This document shows positions 21,064-32,059 of a DNA stretch of 64,000 bases, one piece after another. Location: contig OX030968.1 of assembly GCA_943735955.1 (NCBI GenBank), forward strand, positions 4,798,704 through 4,862,703. The letters are read 5' to 3'. Under the pieces are notes generated by a model. The model was not told the DNA's origin. It saw nothing but the letters and a program-made list of their open reading frames with translations, and made no database searches. Made by a program: the position numbers and the translations under genes. How positions within the stretch are numbered: the stretch's first letter is position 1; each line of letters begins with the position of its first letter. The DNA is from Piscicola geometra (lineage: Eukaryota; Annelida; Clitellata; Hirudinida; Piscicolidae).

Positions 21064-21255
21064 GAATCAAATAAATGTCAGAAATTTATGACAAATAAAT
21101 GTCAAAAATTTAAGACAAATAAATGTCAGAAATTTATGACAAATAAATGTCAGAAATTTATGACAAATAAATGTCAGAAATTTATGACAAATAAATGTCA
21201 GAAAGTTAATTCAAATAAATGTCAAAAATAAAATACAAATAAATGTCAGAAATTG
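21064..21255 (+). repeat. 24-bp minisatellite (AAATAAATGTCAGAAATTTA type)
   Basis: About eight tandem units with small variants. Shorter arrays of the same unit are at 25,140-25,256 and 57,685-57,775. The KCQKFMTN peptide repeat read through it is an artefact. Confidence 0.85.
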
Positions 21256-21324
21256 ACTTTGAAACTGGGTTGTGCTGTGGAAGCAGTGGACAGGTTCTAA
21301 AAAGTGAAACTAAAAAGAAAAATA

Positions 21325-21640
21325 ACAACGGAAGGATACTCAAATGCACGAAACAAAAACAAAAGGATTATCAAAAAAGATAGAAACTAAGGGAGAAGGG
21401 ACGAAACAAAAACAAATGGATATAACTTTTGAGTATCCTTTTGTTTTTGTTTCGTCCATTCTTCCTTAGTTTCTACCTTTTTTGAGTATCCTTTTGTTTA
21501 TGTTTCGTCCATTCTTCCTTAGTTTCTGCCTCTTTTGAGTATCCTTTTGTTTTTGTTTCGTCCATTCTTCCTTAGTTTCTACCTTTTTGAGTATCCTTCT
21601 GTTTTTGAATTGTTCCTTCCCCCTTAGTAGAAACTAAAGT
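21325..21640. repeat. Foldback minisatellite of about 54-bp units
   Basis: Three to four plus-oriented units (TTGAGTATCCTTTTGTTTTT, then GTTTCGTCCATTCTTCC, TTAGTTTCTACC) follow an inverted unit (GGATACTCAAA, CGAAACAAAAAC, AGAAACTAAGG) at 21,330-21,420. The region can therefore fold into a hairpin. Shorter versions are at 45,721-45,905 and 57,840-58,030, each just before a MULE remnant. Confidence 0.75.
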
Positions 21641-22110
21641 GTGACAGGTCCATATATTCCAGAACAGTAATTGAGAAGCTGGCTAGCGGATATGTCCCCT
21701 GTCTCATACCAATCCCAAGCCTCCCAAAGCAGACCTTCAACAGAAAGTTTTCTGTCTCCGGATACGAGAGAGTTTACTTTCCTTTATAAAAGTACAGTTT
21801 TCAGGGACTAAAAGAGCTTCTGATATAATAAAAAAATAAAAAGGTAGGTTAGATTTTCCGGCTTTTCGATTAATGCCAGCCTTCAAGGTCATTATTGGTA
21901 CGAACACATCGGCGATATACCAATATGTTCTCTACCGACCAGGGGCTGCTGCTAAGCCAATTAGTAAAATATAAGAAAAATAAGTTTGAAGTAAAAGAGT
22001 TTCTGCTCTTTAGCGAAGTTCTGAAAAAGAGGAGAGGATCTGATCGGCAGGAAGTACTGAAAGGGCAAAAGTTTTCCGCAAAAGAGAATAATTTTCCCCC
22101 TTTTCAACCA
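21640..22110 (-). pseudogene. MULE transposase 3' remnant
   Basis: Minus-strand sequence matches the C-terminal half of the transposase at 58,288-58,728: RKTFALSFLSADQIL-like, a tryptophan-rich stretch, and the terminal NNDLEGWH region carrying the third acidic residue (about 21,885-21,905). Frameshifts are frequent. It is followed by sequence shared with 45,905-46,160 and 58,030-58,290. Confidence 0.65.
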
Positions 22111-22259
22111 TAAACTGACACTAGGTTGATTGAAAAAAATTTGAACACAACCTACTAATTGTTTTATGACATTTTGATTTATCTACCAGATATTTAAGAT
22201 ATTTGTGACACCAAAATTAAGTATTTGAATGGAATATAAAAGTTTAAAAATCTTGGTAG

Positions 22260-22480
22260 AAATTCTGCTCCAATAGAAATCCTACATTAACCTTATACAA
22301 ATTCAACTCTTCGGAGGAACCTGCTCCCTGGTTTCTGAGCCATCTATTCATATCTTGATTAACATGGTTGATGCAGAGGAAAGAGGATATACTTGAGAAA
22401 TTATTGTCGAATTTATTGCGTAAGCTATCTTCATTATGGAATGAAATAATACTTTTGTGTGGATGATCTTAAATTACTCC
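22260..22480 (-). pseudogene. MULE-3 lineage transposase fragment
   Basis: The minus strand reads EDSLRNKFDNNFSSISSFLC, INHVNQDMNRWLRNQGAGSS, EELNLYKVNVGFLLEQNF, aligning residue by residue with the 14.3-14.7-kb fragment. The conserved CxxH is CINH here. Only one part of the catalytic core is left; a shorter remnant is at 60,290-60,345. Confidence 0.7.
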
Positions 22481-22940
22481 TATAAGGGTGAGAGATTAAT
22501 GAATTGATATACTGGAGATACTGAGTTTTTTAATTTAAACATAAAGACAGATTTTAAATATGATCCTAAATTTGATAACTGATTCTAAAAGATCTAAAAG
22601 CATGGCTAGCAAAAATCAAATTAGTTTATTAACATATCAAATGAAACTATTAGAAATCACTGAGACTTAAAACATCAACATCAAAAATTCTATTTAATTT
22701 TATGTTTTGAAGCATGTTTTTTTAGCATGCCTTTTCTTAACTGGAAACTATTCAAAGCATGCCAAAAGACGTAAAATTAAAAAAAAAATTATGCTATTAG
22801 TCTCGGTCATTTCTAATAGTTTTATTTAATATATTAATCAACTAATTTGAAGTTTGCTAGTCACGTTTTCAGATCTTTCAGAATCGTAGCTAAAAATGAT
22901 TCATTTTCAAGACCAATCCGACTCTATTGTGGTCCTTCCT
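22481..22940. other. Repeated non-coding sequence
   Basis: AT-rich with short inverted motifs around GCATGC near 22,710-22,765. It is nearly identical to 60,370-60,828, and part of the same duplicated block as the following gene. No coding signal. Confidence 0.4.
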
Positions 22941-22942
22941 CT

Positions 22943-24115
22943 TTAAAACTTTGAGGCCTTGGGCTTACCGGCTACGCAACTCCTCCACGCGCACAAGATT
23001 CCCAAGATCAACAGAGATCCGTCCATAATGACTGCCGTGGTGATCAGCGCTATCTTCAATCCCGTGAAATCCCACATCGGAAAATTTGATAGATCTTGGA
23101 GCTTCTTTTCTCGAATCTCCACTCCTTCTTCCACCTGACTGTTAGATAGTAATTTAATTGTAGGTGCTCCACTTTTCCAATGGGTTGAAGGGAAACGACC
23201 TCTAAATTTTACACGTTTTTTGTCACTTCGAGATCAGGAATAACTACTGATGGGGCCTTATACATCCCGTTCCACCCATTTGTCGCTCCATCCTGCTCCC
23301 CCATTGGAGAGCTTACTATGTGAGGCAATAAATTTAAATTGTTATTATAAGCTTTGTGAACTGCATCCTTTTTCAGAGGCTGTCCAAATACGTCTTCTTT
23401 CATTGTGGTTTTGCTTTCTGGACGCTTTTGAATTTCAACAATCTTTTTTACAGCGTGCTGGAATGCTGGTGCCTCTATTATGTAATTAACGGATTGATTC
23501 AATAAAAGAAACAAAATATGATTCCAATCTTTACCATCTCGAGATTGGATAGGTTGTGATAGTTCCCGTAAACAAGGTTCATATAAGGCCCTGTGAGGAT
23601 TTTCCCAACCAAACCAAGGGTCTGCAGTTGCACCATTGTCCTTGGTTCGTTGATTCCCTCCCACAGGGCCTTGGTTACATCATTCTTGGTGTAACTGCTG
23701 ATACGAAAAAATGACAAATGGTTTTAAAAAAGTACAGTAAATTTATGTAATTATTAAACAAAGAATCTTGAAATATACTTGATAAGGAATCCATGTAACA
23801 ATTCTCTGTGCTGGAGGGCGACGCCTGCCATGTGGAAAAGGAGGTGCAGGCGGTTGCCGACGTAGCGTAGAAAGATCTCTGGAACGACTTTGTTTTCTGT
23901 CAGATAGGCCCTGAACGCTCCTGGTTCACATTTAAAGCTGTTTCTGAGAGAGAAAAAAATCTATAATTCTGGGACATGTATAAATCAATATACAAATCAT
24001 TTCAATTATTGGAACTTATAATATAAAGATAATTATAATCACCTGAGTTTCGATAAGTTGTACAGGAAAGAAACTGCTGTGCTATCCTTGTCTGTGAATC
24101 CTTAAATACCTGTGA
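22943..24115 (-). CDS. Uncharacterised multi-exon repeat gene with C-terminal membrane exon, copy 2
   Basis: Minus-strand exons: VFKDSQTRIAQQFLSC (about 24,052-24,115); CEPGAFRAYLTENKVVPEIF with YVGNRLHLLFHMAGVALQHR (23,779-23,943); SYTKNDVTKALWEGINEPRT with LQTLGLVGKILTGPY (about 23,535-23,695); YIIEAPAFQHAVKKIVEIQK to VVIPDLEVTKNV (about 23,225-23,495); and a last exon (22,943-23,138) VEEGVEIREKKLQDLSNFPM with one membrane segment GLKIALITTAVIMDGSLLIL and a short basic tail. Exons have GT/AG borders, but the link from exon 4 to the last exon is uncertain: exon 4 meets a TAA right after KNV. The 5' exons are missing. The first four exons resemble uncharacterised transposon-linked invertebrate proteins. 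The last exon looks like a membrane anchor and might belong to another gene. Confidence 0.5.
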
Positions 24116-24169
24116 ATTGATCAAGAACTATTATTTAAACTGAATAAAAAATCTCGAGGTAATGATACC

Positions 24170-24606
24170 TTGACTGCACCTGTTGCAGGCCTCGAAAAGT
24201 TTTCCTTGCAAGGATTCATGGTCTGCGGACTGCTGCCTTCCACACAGTGCCTTCCATCCAGGTACTGCGGAAGTAGTTTTGGTACACTCGTTCATTTGAG
24301 TTTCTTTATCTCATCGGACAATGACGGGATCTCCCTCTCTGGGATCAACGGAAGGCGAACAAGAGAGTACAGTCGGTGATTGCTAATATAGGCGCTTTTC
24401 AGCCCAAATTCTTTGATCTTCCGCCAAAGTGCCTGCCCGAAGTGGAAATGACAACCCTTAATAGCTACACTAGGAAAAACGCCTCTGAGGGCTTTCCAGA
24501 GGCCGACCTCAAAGTCAACTACAAAGGTCTCCAGTCGTTGGGTGTGGTCGACCAAGTCGCGCACCTTCTGCAGCACCTGTGGAATAACAATATAAGTAGC
24601 GTTTGC
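24170..24606 (-). pseudogene. FLYWCH-MULE transposase fragment
   Basis: The frame has DFEVGLWKALRGVFPSVA and GCHFHFGQALWRKIKEFG and stops after DEIKKLK. Just beyond, in a shifted frame, YFRSTWMEGTVWKAAVRRP continues the transposase before a stop at about 24,220. The catalytic D of DFE is kept; the NNDxEGWH glutamate is missing. Upstream, at 24,606, it is cut by Penelope sequence. Confidence 0.8.
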
Positions 24607-24822
24607 GATGTGACATCCGCCGTGGCTAATACGAGATCCATGTTATCCTTATTTATTTTATTATTGGAGTTAAGCTCTTCGATGATTTCTATAAACTCAA
24701 AGCTGTCTTTCAGGTAACAGTTGTGTTTCTTCATTAGTGGTACTAGAAAGCTATTGATATATTTAGTGATATTTGTTGTTTCCGTATTGGTGTTGGTGAT
24801 GATCGGTCTGCCTGGGGGATTT
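24607..24822 (-). pseudogene. Penelope-like RT fragment wedged between other repeats
   Basis: A 216-bp slice of the Penelope RT (PIITNTNTETTNITKYINSF, LKDSFEFIEIIEELNSN, VLATADVTS) lies with abrupt edges between MULE sequence (left) and the minisatellite block (right). It matches 18,000-18,212 and 63,031-63,243. No target duplication or terminal structure was seen. Confidence 0.75.
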
Positions 24823-25256
24823 GCACATTTAGCACTTCAGAAGTGAAACTATCCAGCTTAAAAGAGAACACAAAACAAAGATCACTTGGCAGGAGAACTT
24901 CGTTATCATTAATTTGTCATTTAAATAAAAGGATATAATAGAATGTAATATTATTTTTGTTGTCAATGCCCCTTCACAAACGAAGCGGCAAACTCAAGAT
25001 AGCAAGTGAACTGAGAAGGGAAAGCTTGAAGAAGCATTCACGACGTGCGAATCAGCGCGACGCCATGACGATGAAGGTGGCGCAAAGGCACCCAGTCACG
25101 AAAGCCTTTGCAGCGAAGAGTGAAGATTGTATTTATCGAATCAAATAAATGTCAGAAATTTGAGACAAATAAATGTCAGAAATTTATGACAAATAAATGT
25201 CAGAAATTTATGACAAATAAATGTCAGAAATTTATGAAAAATAAATGTCAGAAATT
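24823..25256 (+). repeat. Repeated block plus 24-bp minisatellite, copy 2
   Basis: Matches 20,748-21,160. The minisatellite has about five units here and stops abruptly at 25,256, where LINE sequence homologous to position 110 begins. Confidence 0.75.
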
Positions 25257-25960
25257 TTTCATAAGCAGTACTTTCTAGTAATACCTGACCACCCTCGTAA
25301 TCCTTCATGTATTAACTCTTGGTACATTTGATTTTCGAGATATTTGTAAGAAATAAATATTTTTAGGTGAAGTCTGAGTTTCCATTGTAGACTGCCATTA
25401 TTTTATTTATATCTCCTTGTAGCTTAATCTCATCATCTCCCTCATTTATTTGTCCATACATTTTGCCCTCATCTGCGTACTTGTAATCATTTGAGTTTAC
25501 TTTATTTGGGGAATCATAAAACAACTGTGGACCCAAAAAGCTCTTTGGGGAATTCCACTTGTCACCCTCTCCCATTTTTGTTTGATACCATTTACATCTT
25601 TGTATTCTATTATTAAGAATTTTTTCCTTCATTTACATGTTTTATAACCAATACGATATTTTGAGAATTGACCTTGTATGTGGCAACTTGTAAAAATCTT
25701 TGAAAAAATCCGTATTACTCGCATTACTCCCCCTAAAATATCTCTCAAATCTTCCCTTACCTTTATTAATTGTAACATTGTTGCCCCTCCACCAATAATA
25801 CAATCTTGGATATTGCAAATAATTCGTTTCATTCATTGTTTTTTCTTGTGTGTGTATTTGTGTCAACGAAATGAGTGTCCGAACAAATCGTCACAGATAT
25901 TTTATCGCCATCATTGAAAATTCGCTACTATTAGTCAGTTCGGTATAACTCTCATTCGAT
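25257..25960 (-). pseudogene. Decayed LINE RT fragment, copy 2
   Basis: Parallel copy of 1-770. Recognisable minus-strand pieces include FKDFYKLPHTRSI (decayed motif A) and NDYKYADEGKMYGQINEGDD (decayed motif C, D changed to E). Because the motif is altered and frames shift, it is inactive. Confidence 0.65.
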
Positions 25961-26057
25961 ATTATGCCATACGTTAATATTTAAGAGTCCCAATAACCCA
26001 TTCCTGTCACTAATGTCTTTATGAGTTCCCTCCTTCCCTTAACGCAGTTTAAAAAAA

Positions 26058-26061
26058 GTTT

Positions 26062-26106
<45 letters not shown>

Positions 26107-26118
26107 AACTACTACTAT

Positions 26119-26180
<62 letters not shown>
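26058..26180. repeat. (CTA)n trinucleotide array
   Basis: Almost pure CTA repeat of about 40 units with one ACA and one TTA interruption. Confidence 0.95.
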
Positions 26181-26404
26181 ATGCTTTTGATGACATCTAG
26201 ATTTAATTTATCATTTTCATTGATTTCTATTGCTTTTATGAATTACATGTATAGATTTTTAATAATTTTTTTGTCATTTGATTTAATAAAGTTTTCAAAA
26301 CCGGTTCATGTCATTTACTTTCATTTTATTTGGAATTAGTCGTTTTTACTTTTCAATATAACCTTTAACTTATTTTTAACGAAATTAAAATATAAGATTA
26401 AATT

Positions 26405-26480
26405 AAAAGACACTGCTTGAATAGAATAGGCGTTGAACTCTTGCTTCCAGGGACAGTGGTTGTGACAGGGGGTTTGACAG
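26405..26480 (-). pseudogene. Ly6 copy C, distal part of exon 3 (split by the MULE)
   Basis: Matches 1,290-1,361 and the middle of copy B exon 3. It ends with TTTGACAG at 26,473-26,480, the left target duplication. The rest of the exon resumes at 37,483. The GPI hydrophobic tail is missing, as in copy A, so this paralogue was already damaged. Confidence 0.8.
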
Positions 26481-27560
26481 GAATTGCAGTCGATTCACCC
26501 CTTAACCGATTCACCCCATAACCGATTCACCCCATAACCGATTCACCCCTTAACCGATTCACCCCATAACCGATTCACCCCTTAACCGATTCACCCCATA
26601 ACCGATTCACCCCTCAACCGATTCACCCCTTAAAATAGTTAAAAACGGACTTTATTTTTTATAGCTATTTTGCTAAAATAAAATAATAAATTAAACAATA
26701 TATTTAAAATTATAAAATATCAAAAAAATATATTAAAAATTATAAAATATTAAAAAAATATATTTAAAATTGTAAAATATTGAAAAAAATATATTAAAAA
26801 TTATAAAATATTAAAAAAACATATTAAAAATTATAAAATATTAAAAAAATATATTAAAAATAATAAAATATGTAAAAAATATATTAAAAATTATAAAATA
26901 CTGAAAATATATATTAAAAATTATAAAATATCCAAAAAATATATTAAAAATTGCAAAATATTAAAAAAATATAATAAAAATGATAAAATATTAAAAAAAT
27001 ATATTTAAAATGATAAAATATTCTGAAAATATATTAAAAATTATAAAATATAAAAAAAATATATTAAAAATTATAAAATATTAAAATTATATTTAAAAAA
27101 TTATAAAATGTTAAAAAATATATTAAAAATTATAAAATATTTAAAAAATATATTAAAAACTATAAAATATTGAAAAAATATATTTAAAATTGTAAAATAC
27201 TGAAAATATATATTAAAAATAATAAAATATTAAAAAAATATATTAAAAATAATAAAATATTAAAAAAATATATTAAAAATTATAAAATATTAAAAAAATA
27301 TAATAAAAATGATAAAATATTAAAAAAATATATTTAAAATGATAAAATATTATGAAAATATATTAAAAATTATGAAATATTTAAAAAATATATTAAAAAT
27401 TATAAAATATTAAAATTATATCTAAAAAATTATAAAATGTTGAAAAATATATTAAAAATTATAAAATATAAAAAAAATATATTAAAAACTATAAAATATT
27501 GAAAAAATATATTAAAAATTAGAAAATATTTTTAAAATTATAAAATATTTAAAAAATTAT
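26481..27560. repeat. Left terminal inverted repeat of the 11-kb MULE
   Basis: Outer 150 bp: nine units of CCGATTCACCCC(T/A)TAA. Then AAAATAGTTAAAAACGGAC and an AT-rich array of about 29-bp units (ATATATTAAAAATTATAAAA type). The right arm (about 36,590-37,482) is its reverse complement, with the T/A variants of the nine units in the same order. Confidence 0.85.
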
Positions 27561-28120
27561 AAAATAAATAGATAATTATAAAATAAATAGATAATTATAA
27601 AATAAATAGATAATTATAAAATAAATAGATAATTATAAAATAAATAGATAATTATAAAATAAATAGATAATTATAAAATAAATAGATAATTATAAAATAA
27701 ATAGATAATTATAAAATAAATAGATAATTATAAAATAAATAGATAATTATAAAATAAATAGATAATTATAAAATAAATAGATAATTATAAAATAAATAGA
27801 TAATTATAAAATAAATAGATAATTATAAAATAAATAGATAATTATAAAATAAATAGATAATTATAAAATAAATAGATAATTATAAAATAAATAGATAATT
27901 ATAAAATAAATAGATAATTATACAATAAATAGATAATTATACAATAAATAGATAATTATACAATAAATAGATAATTATAAAATAAATAGATAATTATAAA
28001 ATAAATAGATAATTATAAAATAAATAGATAATTATAAAATAAATAGATCATTATAAAATAAATAGATAATTATAAAATAAATAGGTAATTCTAAAATGAA
28101 TAGATAATTATAAAATAAAT
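27556..28120 (+). repeat. 18-bp minisatellite, about 29 units
   Basis: Unit AAATAAATAGATAATTAT, highly uniform with a few substitutions (ACAAT, GATCAT) towards its right end. It is followed by AAAAAGTTATAAAATAAAT and ATTATTCAATAAAAAAATA short arrays up to about 28,400. Confidence 0.9.
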
Positions 28121-28499
28121 AAAAACTATAAAATGAATAGATCATTATAAAATGAATAGATCATTATAAAATAAATAAAAACTATAAAATAATAATAAAA
28201 AGTTATAAAATAAATAAAAAGTTATAAAATAAATAAAAAGTTATAAAATAAGTAAAAAAAATAATTAAATAAATGATAAATTATTCAATAAAAAAATAAT
28301 TATTCAATAAAAAAATAATTATTCAATAAAAAAATAATTATTCAATAAAAAAATAATTATTCAATAATAAAATAATTTTTAAATAAAAGAATAATTATTC
28401 AATATAAAATATATTATATAATGTAAAATAAATTATCAAATACAAAAAAAAATCTTTAATATTAAATAAATTTTTCAATATCATTTTAATATTACATTT

Positions 28500-30530
28500 T
28501 AAAAATAAACTTCATCATCCAGATCTTTATATAATTGACTCCGTTTTATTTGGTAGTTGTCATATATCTGGGATATCTTATGATGATTCTGGTCGCAGGC
28601 TTAAACCTCTATAACCAGATCATATTTTTGTATTTGCCTCCAGCACTCTCATTGAGGGTTGTCATTGAAGTTTGACTTTTTTGACGCTGAGGGTTTTTAA
28701 ATTAGGAATTTATTTTTTAACACATGGGGATGTTGTCGGATCTGAAAATTGCTTTTGAAGTCCGGCAGTTTTGTTGAAGATGGATATTGATTTTGGAGCT
28801 GTGAATGGTTGTTTGAAGCTGGAAACGATTGATTGAAATATGAAATGCTAACTACATCAGTCTATACTTCCGTCACCAAAAAGAAAATTTAATAAGTCCT
28901 CCAGAGGGAGCTTTAAGTCTGAGGTTGATGAAGGTAGACGATTACAAATAGTATACCTATACTGTATATATAATCTTCACATATTTAACCAGTTTGAAAT
29001 AGGTTGGAAACGTTTAACTACTTTGTTTTAGTTAACTATTCTCAAAAATAAGTTTTTATCTATTAGTTAAACTACTTATTTTTAGTGGAAAAATAGTTAT
29101 AGTTTAACTAAAAATATTTAGTTAGTTGCCCATCACTGTATATTATACATAGGCATTTTTTAAACAATCAATGACTTCATTATTCATAGTCTTTCGAATA
29201 TGTTCCGAACCATCGAGCTGCTGAACTCTTGACCCCAGTCATCTGAAACTCAATACTTCTCTTTCACCATTCCATGAATCTTTCCGGTGTTTAAACCAGT
29301 GTTTTAAACAATTTATAAAATACTACGGCATTCATTTTAAAGTATTTGTTTTTAAAACTTCAAGATTTTGAATTTTTTATAAAAACATAAACGAGCTGAT
29401 TAAATACTTTTTTCTTCGGTGGATTCGTTGAAGTCATCTGATGAAAACTTTTTTCTCGTTACATTCATATAGTCTCGTATAGTTAATATTTTTTTAACGT
29501 TTCTCTAAGCTTTGAAATGAAATATTGTTCGAAGCCATAATAACTTGCTGCAGAAAGTTTTACTAGCCAATTCTGATCGTTTCTGATCGAATGGTGGTGC
29601 TTTTGGTGTTAGTTGAAGTGCTGTGTTGTGGTGCTGTGGTGATGGTTGAAGTGAAAACAATGACTCTGTGGCAATGATGATCGTGGTGATGTGGGCGAGG
29701 TTGGATTATTGAGGTTGATTGTGTTTTTTTATATAAATTGATATACTTGCAGGGGATCCAAAAAGCAGTTAAATTTAACACAATTATTCAAATGCGTTAT
29801 ATAAATAGTTTTAATTGATTGATTGGTTGATTTCTAGAGGCTTTTTCTCCAGGAGGCCGATTAGAGCTAGGTTTGAAAATAGACTTCAGTTTGAGTTAGG
29901 ATTAAGATCAGAGTTAAACTAATGAATTGATCTATTTTGAAAAACAAAATTTGAATTTATAATATTAGTACAATATACTATGATAGTATATAATCTATTG
30001 ATCAAATATAAATAGGCTCCGATAACAGTCATGATAACTACGTAACTCTTGGTGGTGGCAAACATATCGAATAGTCATCCAATCTTAATATCTGTTCAAT
30101 CTTCAAACTTGCATTCTCTTTTGAGAATTTTTCTCTCAACTAGAATCATAAATATGTGTGTGGATCGTGTCAATGTAGTGAACCATTAACCTGTATTACT
30201 GAAGCTTCAGATGACATGTTCTGCTTTGTATCATTATGGTGGCGTATTAGCCCCTATTATTGAGTTGAAAGATGTCCCGTTTAATGTGTTTCGGTTGTAT
30301 GGTTTGTGTGTGTGTATGTGTGTGTAATTAAAAGTACAAAAATAATTAGTTTCACCAAATAAATAACTCTCTTCATTAAGATTTAAAAACTACTTAAAAT
30401 ATATTTTATCAAATGAACTACGAGTTTGGTCAAATCCTATAAAAACTTATAAATATAGTCTTCTTGATTTATGAAATTAAATACACACTAGTGAACAATT
30501 ATATTCAGTCTGATAGGATTGAATAGGTTC
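28500..30530. other. Unique-looking interior of the MULE
   Basis: About 2 kb without tandem repeats or a convincing coding frame. Near 29,015-29,125 there is an imperfect palindrome around TAGTTAACTA / TTAGTTAAAC, reminiscent of the TTAGTTAACTAA array in the second MULE (51.2 kb). It may be captured host DNA; I found no source in the window. Confidence 0.35.
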
Positions 30531-31182
<652 letters not shown>

Positions 31183-31489
31183 TTTTACCGATATAATAAA
31201 GTTATGATTTTTAGTGAGAAACTTTTATTTTCTGTGTTTGCTACTGCTATATTTTTTTTACTGTTTTTATTATACAAATATTGATTCATTTAATTTTTTT
31301 GCGAAACAGAATATGTAAGTATATAAACTAAATGTTTTATTTTATGTTACTTAACATTAATTAATTTTTAGTATTTAATAAATAAATATTAAAAAGTTGA
31401 TTTGTAAATTTTCATTTCAACCAATTAGAATTAAGTATCTAAACTAAATAGCTTTGATTGGCCATCACGGAAATCAACGGTTTGTTTGT

Positions 31490-31800
31490 CCGCGCATTGA
31501 AAAATTAAAACATTCTTTTTATTGTTTTTAACATTCTTTTTAATGTTTTTAACATTCTTTTTAATGTTTTTAACATTATTTGTAATGTTTTAAACATTAT
31601 TTGTAATGTTTTAAACATTATTTGTAATGTTTTTCCAAATTATTTTCAAAGTTCGTTAAAATTATTGTTTTTAAACATTATTTTTAAAGTTGTAAAAATT
31701 ATTTTCAAAGTTTTAAAATTATTTTCAAAGTTTTAAAAATTATTTTTTAAGTTTGTTAAAATTATTTTCAAAGTTTTTAACATTATTTGTTAATTTTATT
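31490..31800. repeat. 20-bp minisatellite (TTTTTAACATTCTTTTTAATG type)
   Basis: About fifteen degenerate units of AACATT(C/A)TTTTTAATGTTTT within the MULE. Decay increases to the right. Confidence 0.75.
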
Positions 31801-32018
31801 TAAATAGACTTTCTGAATTATTTATTATTCATTTTCATTGTTTTAGTGATTTACACCGCCTCCACCACTCTTTACCACCACCCACCATTCCATCATTCAT
31901 CGATTAATTAATCTTTCCTTCTGAACTCTCTTTGAGAACATATACTTGGCATTAGTTAGATTAACAATCATAAAGAAAACCGATGTGTTGGTGTAGGGTG
32001 AGGGTGTAGGGCAATGGG

Positions 32019-32026
32019 TATATAAA
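32019..32026 (+). promoter_or_regulatory. TATA box of the MULE transposase
   Basis: TATATAAA lies 41 bp upstream of the first exon's ATG (32,060), giving space for a start site and a very short leader. It is in an otherwise unremarkable stretch just left of the gene. Function is inferred from motif and position. Confidence 0.55.
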
Positions 32027-32059
32027 GAGCACTCGAGACTAGGTGTCTTTTAAATCAAA

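Noticed and set aside
21034..21231. Peptide repeat KCQKFMTN
   Set aside because: Translation of the 24-bp minisatellite; array length varies between copies without regard to frame.
22943..23138. Viral envelope-type C-terminus for the membrane exon
   Set aside because: One transmembrane helix and a short tail are not enough; no other envelope features are visible upstream.
26490..26635. CRISPR-like or telomere-like array of regular 16-bp units
   Set aside because: No spacers and wrong unit for telomeres; it is the tip of a transposon terminal repeat, mirrored at 37,330-37,475.
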